Assembly: GCA_011800805.1 (NCBI GenBank)
Contig: MPNW01000431.1
Span: 91,668-128,896 of the forward strand
Source: Hirudo medicinalis
Taxonomy: Eukaryota; Annelida; Clitellata; Hirudinida; Hirudinidae
Direction of reading: 5' to 3'
DNA length: 37,229 bases
The notes beneath the pieces are model-generated. The model saw nothing but the letters and a program-made list of their open reading frames with translations. It was not told where the DNA came from and made no database searches. Positions 20,638-32,099 of the stretch are shown here, in pieces. The position numbers and the translations under genes were made by a program. Within the stretch, counting starts at the first letter, position 1. Each line of letters begins with the position of its first letter.

Positions 20638-23600
20638 GGTGATGGTGATGGTGATGATGATGGTGATAAAAAATTGGAAAGTCATCTTTTGGTCAATGTC
20701 ATGTTCTTAACTTTATTGGATGCTGTTGAAACGATGGGGCTGTTTCAGCAACCCGTGTTCTGCATGGCGTCATTGGGAAAAGGCGCTACATGAATTGGAC
20801 TTGATTATTATTAATTAAAGATGTTATCATGATGACGCAGTTACTCCTGATTGGATCGAGGGTAGATAATTAATATTGATGATATGCCAGGCGATGACAG
20901 CTATGATTAAGCGATGATCGATAACATTCAAAACTTAATGTTACGCTATTATTCATCAGTTGCTTCATAATTTATTATAATTATCGTGGAAGGGTTCGAT
21001 GTAATTTTTCAGAATATTACAAATTTATGGTTTGTCTAAACTGATTGGTCTAAACTGATTGGTCTAAGTTGATTGGTCTAAATTGATTGGTCTAAATTGA
21101 TTGGTCTAAATTGATTGGTCTAAGTTGATTGGTCTAAGTTGATTGGTCTAAGTTGATTGGTCTAAATTGATTGGTCTAAATTGATTGGTCTAAATTGATT
21201 GGTCTAAGTTGATTGGTCTAAATTGATTGGTCTAAATCATATCTTCAAAGCCTCTAAATCATGACTAAAGCAACGCATAAAAAGTTTGATATCACATTTG
21301 TATGGTAGTTCACATTTATTATCGTTATTATTATTATTATTATAACTGCCATAATTATTTAAAATATTATTATAATCATGGCGGTGAAACACAATATCAC
21401 CACTGATTCCACGGTCCGCTTTAACAACAACAACAACAACAACAACAACATTGAATTTCGTTAAGTTTACGAAAACCGGATGCATTCTTTCGACCTACTC
21501 GCTTCACCTCAAGGTAAACAGTATTACCTGCACAAACTGTAGGTCGCGTGACCAATCTTGCGTGCAGTGGGGCGGGGTTAACGAGGGTTAAAGTAAAACT
21601 TGCGGAGAGGGATTTCTACGTCCTCCTATGTTTTGATAGGTTCTATAGATCGTGATCTTCACGAAATGAAGCGAGTTAAAGGACGATAATAGCTTTCCAT
21701 GGAAACACGAAGGCGACAAATATGGCCATAACTTATAATTATATAGTACAATAATGTTGATAATAATTCGTTTAATAATAACAACTATAATAATAATGAT
21801 GATTTATAATAATAATAATAATAATAATAATATTAATAATAATAATAACATAACAACAACAATAACAAATAGAAACGTAATGTTTTTATCATCCAGGACT
21901 ACCCCACACACCAAAATGATGCATTATCATTAAATATTTACTTCATAATTATCCGTGTAATTGGTTAGTGTTGTTGGTAGTATTTGAGGCATCCTGACTG
22001 AATCTCTTACTTTCTTACTCTGTTCTTTCCGCTGGAATGCTTTCCAAATTTGTATTTTTCCAAATCCACGTCTGCTGCACATCAACATCAACAACAACAA
22101 CAACACAAGTTTTTTTTTTCAAGATGTAACTTCGGAGCCAATGCGACTTTGATTTAGCATTGATGATGACGACGGTGATGATGATTATGATGATGGTGAT
22201 GAGGAGGACGAGGAGGGTAAGTTCCTGATGACAATGCCAATAATTACAAGGTTTAAACCCATTAACGATTCGTACAGTTACGTAATTCATGATGATGATG
22301 ATGACGATTACGACAATGACGATTATGATGATGACTATGACGACGTTGACGTTAAGATTCACAAGAGATGACAACGGTTGTGTAGATGAAAGATGAAAGT
22401 GATTTCACCTGAGAGCGAAAGTGATGAGGTGGTTCAACAGTTTGGTTATTGGTTTGAAGATACGGTAGCAAGAGGTACTTCATCTGTTTTCATTGCTCGT
22501 GGAATCATCACCGTCGTCGTCATCATCATCAGCAAAATCATCTTCATCATCATCATCATCATCGTCATCATCATCAAAAATGATGATCACCATAAAAATC
22601 GCATTCGTCATTATCATCATCGTCCTGATCAATTCCATCTAAAAGGTTAGGGATGTCCTTATTCCCGGACGGCATAAAATCGGTCGCACTCTTTGTAAAG
22701 GAACACGAACAACAGCATCAGTTGTTCGAGAGGCAGTTAGTTTCTTTACTCGAAAGAAAATCAAAGTTAAAACTTCTTCCATTTGAAAGGAGTTCAGATT
22801 GAAGGCTCAGATTGTTCAGTTTGAGACTTAAATAAAATGACTGAGGAAGAGGAAGTAGCCTTCGAAACCTTCAAAAGGATGTTCGTCTATTTTTGGACGT
22901 TCTGCATCTTAAGAATATTTTCGTGTCTTTTAGGTTTTTGGAATTTTTTTTCATGCATTTTTTTCAAACTTCCAAAAAAATCCCCAGTTGAAGAATGAGC
23001 AGGCGGAGATGAAGAAGTTTCTGGTCATTAAGTCGACCAAGCAGCAGCTGAGAGAGGGTGTCGAGCAGCCCGTGGACACGGCCTACATCGAGTCCAGGGG
23101 GGGCAGACTTCACCTCAAGGCAGTTTTCGAAGTCAAGAACTTTAAGCCTGAAGAAATAAACGTGCAGGTTTGCTTTAGTTGCTGGTTGATAATGATGATG
23201 GTGGTAATGATGATGATGATGATGATGGTGGTGATGATGATAATGGTGGTGGCGGTGGGGATGATGATGATGATTGAAGCTAATAATGTGTGCAAAGTAA
23301 ATATCAATCATTTACTAAGTAAAGTTACATAGAACATTTGATTAATATTACAATTAATATTGTAATACAATATTTGTGTACCACTTGTGTGGTTATCAGT
23401 TACAGTAATTCATGCATCATACATTGTGTTAATAATACCAACAACATTATAAATTATAATTAATATGATTATAAATATTAACGCAGTTTTAATGAAACTT
23501 CAATGATATTTTAAGAATCTCTAAAATTCCTCGAAAACACGTGATAAACCATGGACTTGTTGGTTATCAGGAGCTTATCTCAGGATTACTAGGAAGAGTT

Positions 23601-24173
23601 TAGACTCCCATATCATCACATGCTGATTACGACGACGACGATGATGATGATGATGATGACGTGCAGGTGTTATTGCGGAGCTAATCCAGGTTGATGTTAA
23701 GTGGTATAGAAAACTATAGCGATGATGATGATGATGATGATGATGGAATTGACGACGGCTAAGATGACGATAAAGTTCCATCGCTAACCATACCCCTAGG
23801 TTTCCCGCCCTTTCCATGGCAACCGTCCTCCAATCAGCCCGGGGTTGTATTTGTCCTTTCTAATTTGAAAATAAATCAGAATTTAAATTAAATCCCATCA
23901 TTAAAATGTCAACAATAAAGCATTAAAAGTGACGTTGGCGACGAAACAATTGAAATACCGAGGATTTCATTAGAATTAATTCAAGAATTAATTCAATTGT
24001 AGTTCTGCAAAAAATAAAAGAAAGTGTGCAGTTGCAATTTGGTCATGATTATGATTAATTTTGATGTTATTAATATCGCATTATTACGTCATTGATGTCG
24101 CTATATTGATTTTTAAAAAATATTTCATTACTACTACTATTAAATAATAATGATGATGATGATGATGATGATG

Positions 24174-24213
<40 letters not shown>

Positions 24214-25919
24214 TAGTAATAATAACAATAGTAATAATAATAATAATAATAACAATAAAGAACTTATTATCACTAGAACGGCATTCATAATGAGATAATA
24301 GAATTATTGAAACGGAATATTACACTTGCCGTTAGTAACTCCAGTCATTAATGTTATTAACCTTATCACACGCGTCTGGAAACTCAAACGAGGTAAACAC
24401 CAATAAGTAACTTCTTAAGTCCACCGTGTGAAAAGTATGAAGAGCAGTAGTTAGCGTCCGGTTATCAATATGGATCAATATGGATGCAATCGTGCAAAGT
24501 GTAATAAAGTCATGATTATTGAAACAAAAGTGTAATCAATAAATTAAAATTATTAAAAAAGTGTAATTACAGATGATAATTCGGTTTAATTACAGATTCA
24601 GGGTAGCACTCGATTGAACTCCTGTCTCTGCTTTGTTTCTTTTATGGGCAGAACCAGGCGAACTTATTTTGACGTTTCAGTGCAGATTAAACGATGACGA
24701 CGACGACGACGACGACGTCGATGTTGTTGACGCTGCTGCCGATGACGATAATGATGTCATATTAGCCAAATTAAGCTTTAAGTTATAATAATATTTGTAA
24801 TAGATAATCATTAATGTTATTCATGTTTTGGGGGCCTCTTTCGTCGCGGTCAGATGATCCTGTCTCTAATTAGTATTGTTATGACCATCGTTGGAATTTG
24901 AGCTCGCTCATGCGTATCGACATCAATACAGGTGTCGCGAGGCGTGTCTTGGATAGAACATTTTATTCGTTCCTCGTGGGAATCTTTTCCAAGGACGTCT
25001 GGATTGATTAGGCACTCCACTCACATTCCTCAACTCATTTTCTCCGTTTATTTGTCTGTATTTCCATCAGTCCATCAGAACCTTTGTTATTCCATCTTGT
25101 TGTTCACATATCTGTGCTCTCCTCTACAGCCACCCATCCATGTCTGTCCATCCGCGTGCCGATTTGTTCACCATCAATCAGTCCATCCATCGATTCATTC
25201 ATTCTTCCATCCGTCCATCCATCCATTCATCCAATCAACAGATTGTTATGTTTGCTCAAAATGTAAACACATAGAAGGTTTTATTGATAACCGTTATTTC
25301 CTCAATAAATACTTTTCTCTCAGTTTTTTTTCTCTGGGCCTCTTAAATAAATTGTTCCCAATTTATTATAATTCAATACCTTATCAGTGGATTGATAAAT
25401 TCTCATCACAAATTATCATTCCTGATTTAATTAAAAATTTTATTTATTTTGCAGCCAAAAAATTGGAAAAAGTTCAAAACTTTGCACTGATTACTAATTT
25501 ACTAATAATTTATTATAATTTAAAACAAATGCAATGGCAGCACGTTTGTGGAAATCCTGTGAAACTGCATTAGCAAACTTTCATTTGGACAATTACATCT
25601 TCAACACCCACTCGGAGTTCACGATCTTTTCGTGACCTTTGGAGAGGCAGATTTGCAGGGTCACTTCTGGTCCTTGCAGTTCTCAGAGGAGTTTAATCTC
25701 TGAGTTCAGAGTCTCGAGGGATGATCGAAAGCTGATTGCAACCAGATGCAATCACACGTTCACGTACGGATGTGAATTCATCTCACAGCCATTCGTTCAT
25801 TTTAAAATAATTCATTCATTCCTTCATACGTTCGGAATCGGCGATTCTAATCTAATTTTTGACATAATTCTGATGAACGAAATAAAAAGGAGAAATAACG
25901 AAAATTACTGATTATTATG

Positions 25920-25952
<33 letters not shown>

Positions 25953-26868
25953 CATCATCATTATTATTATTATGTAACTTGACAACATTAAGCAAGACCA
26001 AATGGTTATTAAGTTACAATTTCAAGTCACGAACTAATCAACCACCTGTCAACCCAGGTGAAACATTCAACCACCTCCTTCGTTTCACCTCGTCTTTTCC
26101 ACCAACAGATTGTGGACAACCGACTCGAAATGACAGCCCAATGTTTGGATGACCAGGAAAATGCCATCTACAGAAAGACCATGGTGAGGCAAATCGATCT
26201 GCCCGACACCGTTGACACCACGGCAGTAGACTGCGTCCTCTCTGAAGATGGCATACTCACCGTCGCCATGCCCTTCTACCTCCCTCAGTCCCCGCAACCT
26301 TCAGTGCCCCCTAATCCTGCCCTGGTTCCTATAGTGACTGATGACGACGGCAGACGATACATCAGACTTGAAATTCTCATAGGACCTGATTTTACGATTG
26401 ACGACGTTAAGGTTGAGGCCTTTGATGATAATTTTTATTTTATTTTATTTAATTAATGTGTTTAATTGTTTCATATTAATTATTCGTTTGATTACATTTA
26501 TTCAGTCATTTAAAGCTTATAAAGAAATGAGTGATAAGAAATCATTCCACGATCTCATCTCAAGTGGAGAATACATTTGGAGTGCTTCTGCATGAAGTAA
26601 CAATCAACCTTTTTCTTTCTAGGTGAGCAGTATCGGGCATGCCCTTCTTGTCAGGGCCTGGTACGAAGCCCAAGTGGGCGTGGACGGGGTTCAGGTAACC
26701 AGGCGCGAATTAAAGAAAGAATTTCGAATCCCAGAAAACATCCATGTGGAGTCGATCAGATATGACCTGACCGAGGATGGAGTTCTCCAGATAGAAATCC
26801 TCCTGGCTGAGTTGGAAGAGCCTTACATCTGCTACGTCGACACGGAGGACGTGGTCGGCGCTTCCTGA
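17180..26868 (+). CDS. Small heat-shock protein with two alpha-crystallin domains
   Basis: An ATP-independent chaperone of the HSP20 family that holds unfolding proteins, normally cytosolic. Coding exons 17180-17257, 22988-23167, 26109-26411 and 26623-26868 all join in phase 0 to give 268 residues. Residues 1-26 are a short leader with six consecutive Asn. The first alpha-crystallin domain (about 66-142) holds FEVKNFKPEEINVQ, the IDLPDTVD turn and LSEDGILTVAMPF. A Pro-rich linker follows. The second domain (about 167-249) holds RLEILIGPDFTIDDVK, REFRIP-like KKEFRIPENI and LTEDGVLQIEI. Two-domain sHSPs are well known in flatworms and occur in other spiralians. No typical C-terminal IxI tail is visible. 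Exons 2-4 are secure; the link to exon 1 across a 5.7-kb intron rests on phase and a good donor (CAG|gtgagg) and could be replaced by an internal first exon near 22837. Confidence 0.85.
17751..17875. repeat. (CAT)n trinucleotide repeat
   Basis: CATCAT and CATCGT triplets with CACCAC interruptions in sHSP intron 1. It is followed by an (AG)n dinucleotide run at about 18041-18100 and (GGAT)n repeats at about 18315-18395 and 18800-18850. Confidence 0.85.
18101..20470. other. sHSP intron 1, middle part, no gene seen
   Basis: Apart from short GGAT repeats the stretch is unique AT-rich sequence with a few CAA triplet clusters (about 19650-19685, 19918-19965). No splice-bounded conserved segment was recognised on either strand. 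Confidence 0.5.
20471..20668. repeat. (AAT)n grading into (GAT)n microsatellite
   Basis: Compound repeat: AAT triplets, then GATGAC, then GATAGTAAT, then GATGGT. Open frames here read poly-Asn/Asp or poly-Ile and are not genes. Confidence 0.9.
21037..21232. repeat. 14-bp minisatellite, 14 copies, each with ATTGG
   Basis: Unit TAAATTGATTGGTC, with TAAG and TAAAC variants at the start. The GATTGGTC core begins at 21043 and recurs every 14 bases to 21225 without a single indel. Each unit carries ATTGG, the inverted CCAAT box. It lies in sHSP intron 1. Confidence 0.95.
21774..22350. repeat. Clustered (AAT)n and (GAT)n microsatellites
   Basis: AAT runs at about 21774-21865 and GAT/GAC runs at about 22158-22210 and 22288-22345, with unique sequence between. 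A CAT run follows at 22505-22575. All lie in sHSP intron 1. Confidence 0.85.
22674..22860 (+). promoter_or_regulatory. Possible internal promoter and alternative sHSP first exon
   Basis: ATAAAA at 22674-22679 is followed by about 155 bases of non-repetitive sequence and an ATG in good context (AAAATG, 22837-22839). The ATG opens MTEEEEVAFETFKRMF. Phase-0 donors GAA|gtagcc (22855) or TTC|gtctat would join it to sHSP exon 2, only about 130 bases on. The presumed leader holds two perfect inverted repeats, GAACAAC/GTTGTTC (22707-22727) and TTTCTTT/AAAGAAA. No protein homology was recognised for this short segment, so this is inference from layout. Confidence 0.3.
23190..23275. repeat. (GAT)n microsatellite just inside sHSP intron 2
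   Basis: GATGATGGTG triplets begin about 25 bases after the exon 2 donor. Further GAT/GAC runs in the same intron lie at about 23627-23660 and 23720-23745. Confidence 0.85.
23746..26108. repeat. sHSP intron 2, repeat-bearing remainder
   Basis: Contains GAT grading into AAT at about 24141-24258, CATC repeats at about 25140-25240, and ATT at 25918-25972. The rest is AT-rich unique sequence. A 640-base open frame over 24932-25573 has no conserved motif and runs through the CATC repeat, so I treat it as chance. Confidence 0.7.
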
Positions 26869-26909
26869 AGTGGAAGCTGACGCTTCCCATTTTTGACTTC
26901 CTCCCCGTA

Positions 26910-26915
26910 AATAAA
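26910..26915 (+). promoter_or_regulatory. Poly(A) signal of the sHSP gene
   Basis: AATAAA 42 bases after the TGA at 26866-26868, in a short 3' UTR. Confidence 0.7.
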
Positions 26916-26929
26916 AGGTTAAAAAGGTA

Positions 26930-28436
26930 GCGGATTTGATTTGAAGGAGTCTTGATGTTCAGTGGATGAACCAAGAAGAAGATGGTCGACACTCGGTTAG
27001 TCTTATCACAACCTGCATTAACAATGACGATAGTAATCGAACAATATTATTGCACTGGCTTTTTTTTCTCCTTGCTTTTGGCTTCGGATTCTTGAATGTC
27101 ACAGTGCCTCGCGAATTTATAATTTTATAGTAACCGCTGTGAAAGCTTTACAAGCGATATAACGTCTTCGTTTGCAACGACACGGACAGACCATTCCAGC
27201 CATCATCATTATTACCATCGGTCGATTCTAGTTATTTGCTACCCTTCAAGGCCTACAATGCTAGTTGCTCGTATTACATTCTATTAGAATTACGTTACAT
27301 TTCCTATGTTGCACAGTGATGACGCGAGTTGTTCTGCCGCTTGTTTTAATTTATTTGCGATTTGAGTTTGCGTTCGAACATTTTAATTCATTAGCGACAT
27401 TTCATTCAATGTTGACAAATTCTAGGCCTTGTTTCTTTGATTTTTAGTGGATTGTAGTATTACTGTTTGGTGCTTTGAGTTCTGATGAGTGTTAAACAAA
27501 TACAAGAGAGACAAATACAAGTACTTCAATTCATTTTGAACTTTAATAACTAGTTTTGGCTTCATTGACCCCCTTGAAATGTATTTCGTTGTATTTATTA
27601 TTGGTCTGCAAAGAAACATTAGTAATAAAGAGAACAACAAAAAGCAGATCGAGATTTTATCAAAACAATTTATACCGAGTAGTACACACAGCCTATCAAT
27701 GGTCGGACCCAAGCAATGTCAAAAGCAAATTCAAAATGTCGGACAACTAATATGGCAAAATGAGAAATAATTGCCGTAACTTATAGCGATCGTTGATTCT
27801 AAAAAGATAAATAAAATTAAGATGTGAAATCAAAACAGAAGTCAAAATGAAGAAAGTTAAAAAAAAATTGTACGATCTAAATTTCGTCAAGTCATATTAA
27901 ATAAGTCACAAATTTCTATAAACACGCCTTCGCTAGTTTGGTTTGAATCGATATTAATTGTTATTTTAATGCAAAACAAGGAAATTCAAATCTCAGTTCA
28001 TTTCATGACTGGAAGATTAGCCTGCTTTGCCTAACGTCTTTAGTCGACAGCTAACAGTTTGTAACTAAACGTAGAATAACAGTCGATACCAGCCTGGACA
28101 ATTCGTCAAAGCTGAACACCCACAGAGTTTTAATAACAATGGCGCGAGTCAGACCACATTTATTCAGAATAAGCTGTTGCTCTGCTTTTCTGAGTGCCTC
28201 AAATAATTTAAAAACGTTTATTTTAAAGGTCTTTGACGAATTATTTTCAACTAATTTACTAAGATCACCTCTGAAAATAAATCAACTGAACGATTATTTC
28301 CCAGTTATTGATAGCGACTAAATTGAAAAAAGAAATGAAATTCATGTTCTTTAATAAACTGGAAACATGATAAAGCTTTGTGTAAATAAACCAATACGAT
28401 ATAATTCTGTGAATTTATCGGAGTTACTTTATCGGT
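26930..28436. other. Intergenic, no gene seen
   Basis: Convergent spacer between the sHSP and the first GST gene. AT-rich unique sequence; short open frames (for example 27556-27770 and 28139-28321) show no family motif or splice framing. Confidence 0.5.
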
Positions 28437-29669
28437 TTATTTACTAAGCCCTAAGTCGTAGTCAGGAGAGGGAAGGTTAGGATCAAAGTACTGCCTGATA
28501 AACTCGATTTGAAGGTTATCTGGGGTTCTGCAAGCCTTTACAGCTGGAAGATTTCCCATATCTTCAACCCAAGCTTCAAGTTTTGGAAATGATCCACACT
28601 TGAACACGTCCACATCACACTGCTTTTTCAACATCGGTAGCCTTTCAAACCACGGCCATATGAGAAGGTCAACCAGATTCGGCAAATCACCTAAAAGTGG
28701 TGGTCAAACAAATAGTCCATGAAATTAAGACTGGCTCTCTTACAAGACTCACCGCCAAAATATTTCCCATGAAGTTCATTTTCAAATGGCCTCAGAGCTT
28801 TTTCAACGTTTTCTTTGATGTCTTTAAGTTCTTTGTTCTTCGATGTGAGGGCGTTATAATAAATTCCAGTGAACTAGACACCATCAATGAAAATTAGCTG
28901 TTCTAGATAACAGAGCGTTATTTTTGACGACTAACCTTGTCGAATCTTTGCAAAAGTACTTTTTGATGGGCTTTTTTGTAAGGATCCGTCGATATGAGCA
29001 GACATTTTCCATAGACCTCATCCAGGTATTCGGCACAGATGGCCGATTCGGAGATTAATTTTCCATCACTTTCCAGTACGGGAACAGTACCTTCCGGGTT
29101 CTTGAGCCAGAACCATTCTGGTTTGTCTTTCAGATTGATGTTTACAATCTCACAGCTAACGGAAAAAATAAACAACTTTGATGGCTGCATCTTAAGATAA
29201 TGGTTTTATAATATTATATATTTTTTTTTATTTGCAGAAGTCATTTTACTCAGCCATTTCAAGCGTATTTTAAATAAAATGAAACTATCCATCTCATTTA
29301 GAAAAAAGCTTAGATATATTGTTATTATTTTTAGCAACAGTAATTATTGACAAATGATTAACAGCACGACAAGATTAGGAATATTATTATTCTCACAGAA
29401 TAATATTTATACTCACGGAATGTTATAATAACTTAGGACCAATCTTGCCCTTTGAGCATAAGGACAAAATCTCATGCTATACAGTCTCAGTTGTCCCTTT
29501 TCCAACGGAGGGCATTCCGAACCTCGAAATATATAACAGATCAAAGTTATACATTGCAAACAAGTCAAGCAGAAACACATTGGAAATTACTTATATAATT
29601 ATTTAGACATGCAATTAAATGTTGGAAATTATCACCTTTCGTCAAAGATTTCGACAAAGTTGAAAACAT
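28437..29669 (-). CDS. Omega-class glutathione S-transferase, copy A
   Basis: Omega GSTs are cytosolic thiol transferases and dehydroascorbate reductases that use a catalytic Cys. Five exons (29636-29669, 29417-29522, 28936-29155, 28753-28873, 28437-28690) join in phase to 244 residues, close to human GSTO1 (241). [16 protein letters not shown] puts the nucleophile at Cys31. The glutathione-site residues of GSTO1 have counterparts: Lys in DKPEW, Val in TVPVLE, Glu-Ser in ISESAI. The helical C-terminal domain carries the class hallmark [10 protein letters not shown] and ends DYDLGLSK. The stop codon overlaps an ATAAA that may serve as poly(A) signal. It is the first of three tandem copies on this strand; the 106- and 220-base exons have identical lengths in all three. 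Confidence 0.93.
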
Positions 29670-30321
29670 GATATCTGCTCGAATTTGATTGCAAGCAGCA
29701 TCTACTTATTGTGTGGTTTGTGCAAGCTTTCAATGTCTTTCAGGCAACTCAATAGCACTATTGAGGACTTGAGAATGTTAGTTAGTTATTGAAACTCTTG
29801 CGAACAGCTACGATTTGAACTCATAACGGTTTTATTAATGTAACCAGACCAAAAGGTAATGCAAAGAATTATACTGTAAGGCTCTTTAGCACTAGCTGAC
29901 TTAAAACTGTACTGTAACCCGAGTAGTACAGTCACCTGGAACAAGCATCACAATCAGCATAATTGCAGACTCAAAATTCAACCTTAGAACTCCTAAACTA
30001 AGCGAATTCTGTTTGAAGTCGGTCCAAGCTAGCAAAATATGGAACAAACTTATGACAACGACAATGATCTAAACACACTCTTCCTAGACCAGACAAATGC
30101 TTTGTTATTAGGAGTGGAAAGCTTTAATACAATATCAAGTAAATTTGCCAACCAAACACCATCACAGGCAATATGTAGTTAAGCAGACTCAAAACAAGAA
30201 ATAGATTGTGAAAATGAAGTGAAATGAAAACAAAGCAACAAATAAAGAAAAATAAGCAGGTTGTTGTCACTTGTGATATGGAGAGGTCTCAAAAAAACCA
30301 CTCTGATAATACTTCTTAATA
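29670..30321. other. Spacer between GST copies A and B
   Basis: 650 bp, AT-rich, with no recognised gene, repeat or GST remnant. It must hold the copy A promoter and the copy B 3' end. Confidence 0.5.
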
Positions 30322-31326
30322 TCATTCTTTAAGCCCAATATCAAAATTTGGTTTTGTAAAAAAGGGATTGTAGAATTGCTTCATAAATTCGACTGCATCC
30401 TCCAATGGAACATAGCTAGCCTTAACAGCTGGCAACGATTCCATCTCGGAAATCCATGCAAGAAGTTTAGGAAAACGTGATTTTCTTTCCAGGACATCAA
30501 TTCCTTTATATTTGGAAAATATAGGCAAGCGTTCAAACCATGGCCAAATACTAAAGTCAACAAAGTTGGGCACATCCCCTAAAATGAATGGAAAAATTTC
30601 GCAGCTATTCTAAGTTTTTACATAGTTACTATTAATATCAAGTCTATACCTCCAAAGAATTTTCCACTGAGAGTATTCTCAAAAAATTTCAGCTTATCTT
30701 CCAGTATCCCTACCTGGCTTTTAATTTCATCAGGCTTTACAGCTGATTGAACTCCATAGTATGAAGGAATAGTCTGAAATATTCCAATGAGTAAGCTTTA
30801 CACATCTTAGATATTACATCTATGAATCATATCAGAAAATACTTTTGCAAAGTGCTCCAAGATAATTTTCTGTTGGGCTTTTTTATAGGGATCCTTTGTC
30901 AACAGCTTACTGTCCCCATAAACTTCATCTAAGAATTCATCACATATGTGAGACTCATAGATGATTTTATCATCCAGCTCAATGATAGGCACCAATCCAA
31001 AAGGGTTCTTTTCAAACAACCATTCAGGCTTGTGCCTCAGGTCTACATTGACAATCTCGTGTCTTCGAAACAACACTAGTAAGTTAAAATTTCGAATATA
31101 TTGCTAACATCTAACAAACTAACGGCACTTTAAGATAGTTTAGAATAAGCCTCGTTCTCTGCGCAAAGGGGCAAAATCGCATACTGTAAAGCCTCAGCAG
31201 CCCAGGACTAAGAGGTGGCAGTACGGAGCCTGACGTTTAAAATATGTTAGATGCACATTCTATTATCCTTAAACATTAGTTAACTTTAAACTATTTACCT
31301 TTTGAAAACGCATGCTCGGACGCCAT
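30322..31326 (-). CDS. Omega-class glutathione S-transferase, copy B
   Basis: Five exons (31299-31326, 31124-31229, 30843-31062, 30650-30773, 30322-30578) give 244 residues with the same intron positions as copy A. The thioredoxin-fold half has [16 protein letters not shown] with the catalytic Cys at residue 29, then HKPEW, LVPIIE and the glutathione-binding YESHI. The C-terminal half has [13 protein letters not shown] and ends FDIGLKE. This copy is the closest of the three to vertebrate GSTO1 in the FCPFAQRTR and NPFGLVP segments. Start ATG at 31324-31326 is followed by only nine codons before the first intron, as in copy A. No regulatory element could be assigned. Confidence 0.93.
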
Positions 31327-32099
31327 CGTAACGTCGAATCCAACAAATAGCTAAATGCGGACTTTAGTCACCGTTTCAAGCTGGAGTTATTTTAGTTAAT
31401 GTGGCCCATTTCTTACTCTGCAGATTTAGCTGCATAATAAATCAATCGTCATTTATTTAGGATCAATGAGCCATCAAATGTCACAATTTCTCAGGAGAGA
31501 GATTATTTTATTAGCATGTTCATTACAAAAATGATGTTTTTATTAAAGTCCACCACATTACTAAATGATTATGGGGGAATTTTCAGAAATGTGATCAGAT
31601 AATATTTATATTCATATATGCAGATGTCCCAAAAACCTTCCACTTAAAGTGTCGCAAAGAACGACAATCAATTAGTTTTAAAACACACCAAAAAACCTCA
31701 CAAGCTTCAACCAGCCTATTTGACTTCCGATCATGACTTATACACAACGCAGAGCACCAATTAGACAAAGTAGACTTGATGTGCGGACCTGAACAATTCG
31801 CATTATGGAGCGCCCCGTTTTAGTAGATGAGCTAAAAACCCCGAAATTCTTGTATCTGTGCACTTTGATTCTCAGAAGCCCACAACTCGAACATATCTTC
31901 ACGCTCGGCAATAAACAAACTTTCTCGAAGACTCAAAATCAATAGCCACATCTTGAATTCAGAGATTCAAATTCAAATCAATTTGGCGAATTTGATTGAA
32001 ATGGGGCAATGTTCCGCGACTAATTGTAACATAAGTAACACCATTCAACTCGCGCATCTTATTTACCATTGCGTTGCCATGTCAGGCATTCTCCAAAAT
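31327..32099. other. Spacer between GST copies B and C, with a possible GST remnant
   Basis: Mostly unique AT-rich sequence. At about 31618-31660 the minus strand reads DTLSGRFLG, resembling [10 protein letters not shown] at the end of exon 4 of copy B. Stops lie just upstream in that frame and no donor follows, so at best it is a decayed exon. Confidence 0.35.

Noticed and set aside
24932..25573. 213-codon plus-strand open frame in sHSP intron 2
   Set aside because: Partly CATC repeat, the rest AT-rich with Phe/Ile/Asn bias typical of random AT-rich frames; no motif.
29881..30180. Plus-strand phrase LRTPKLSEFCLKSVQASKIW that vaguely suggests a retrotransposon polyprotein end
   Set aside because: Stops flank it closely and no reverse-transcriptase motif is nearby; too weak to call.
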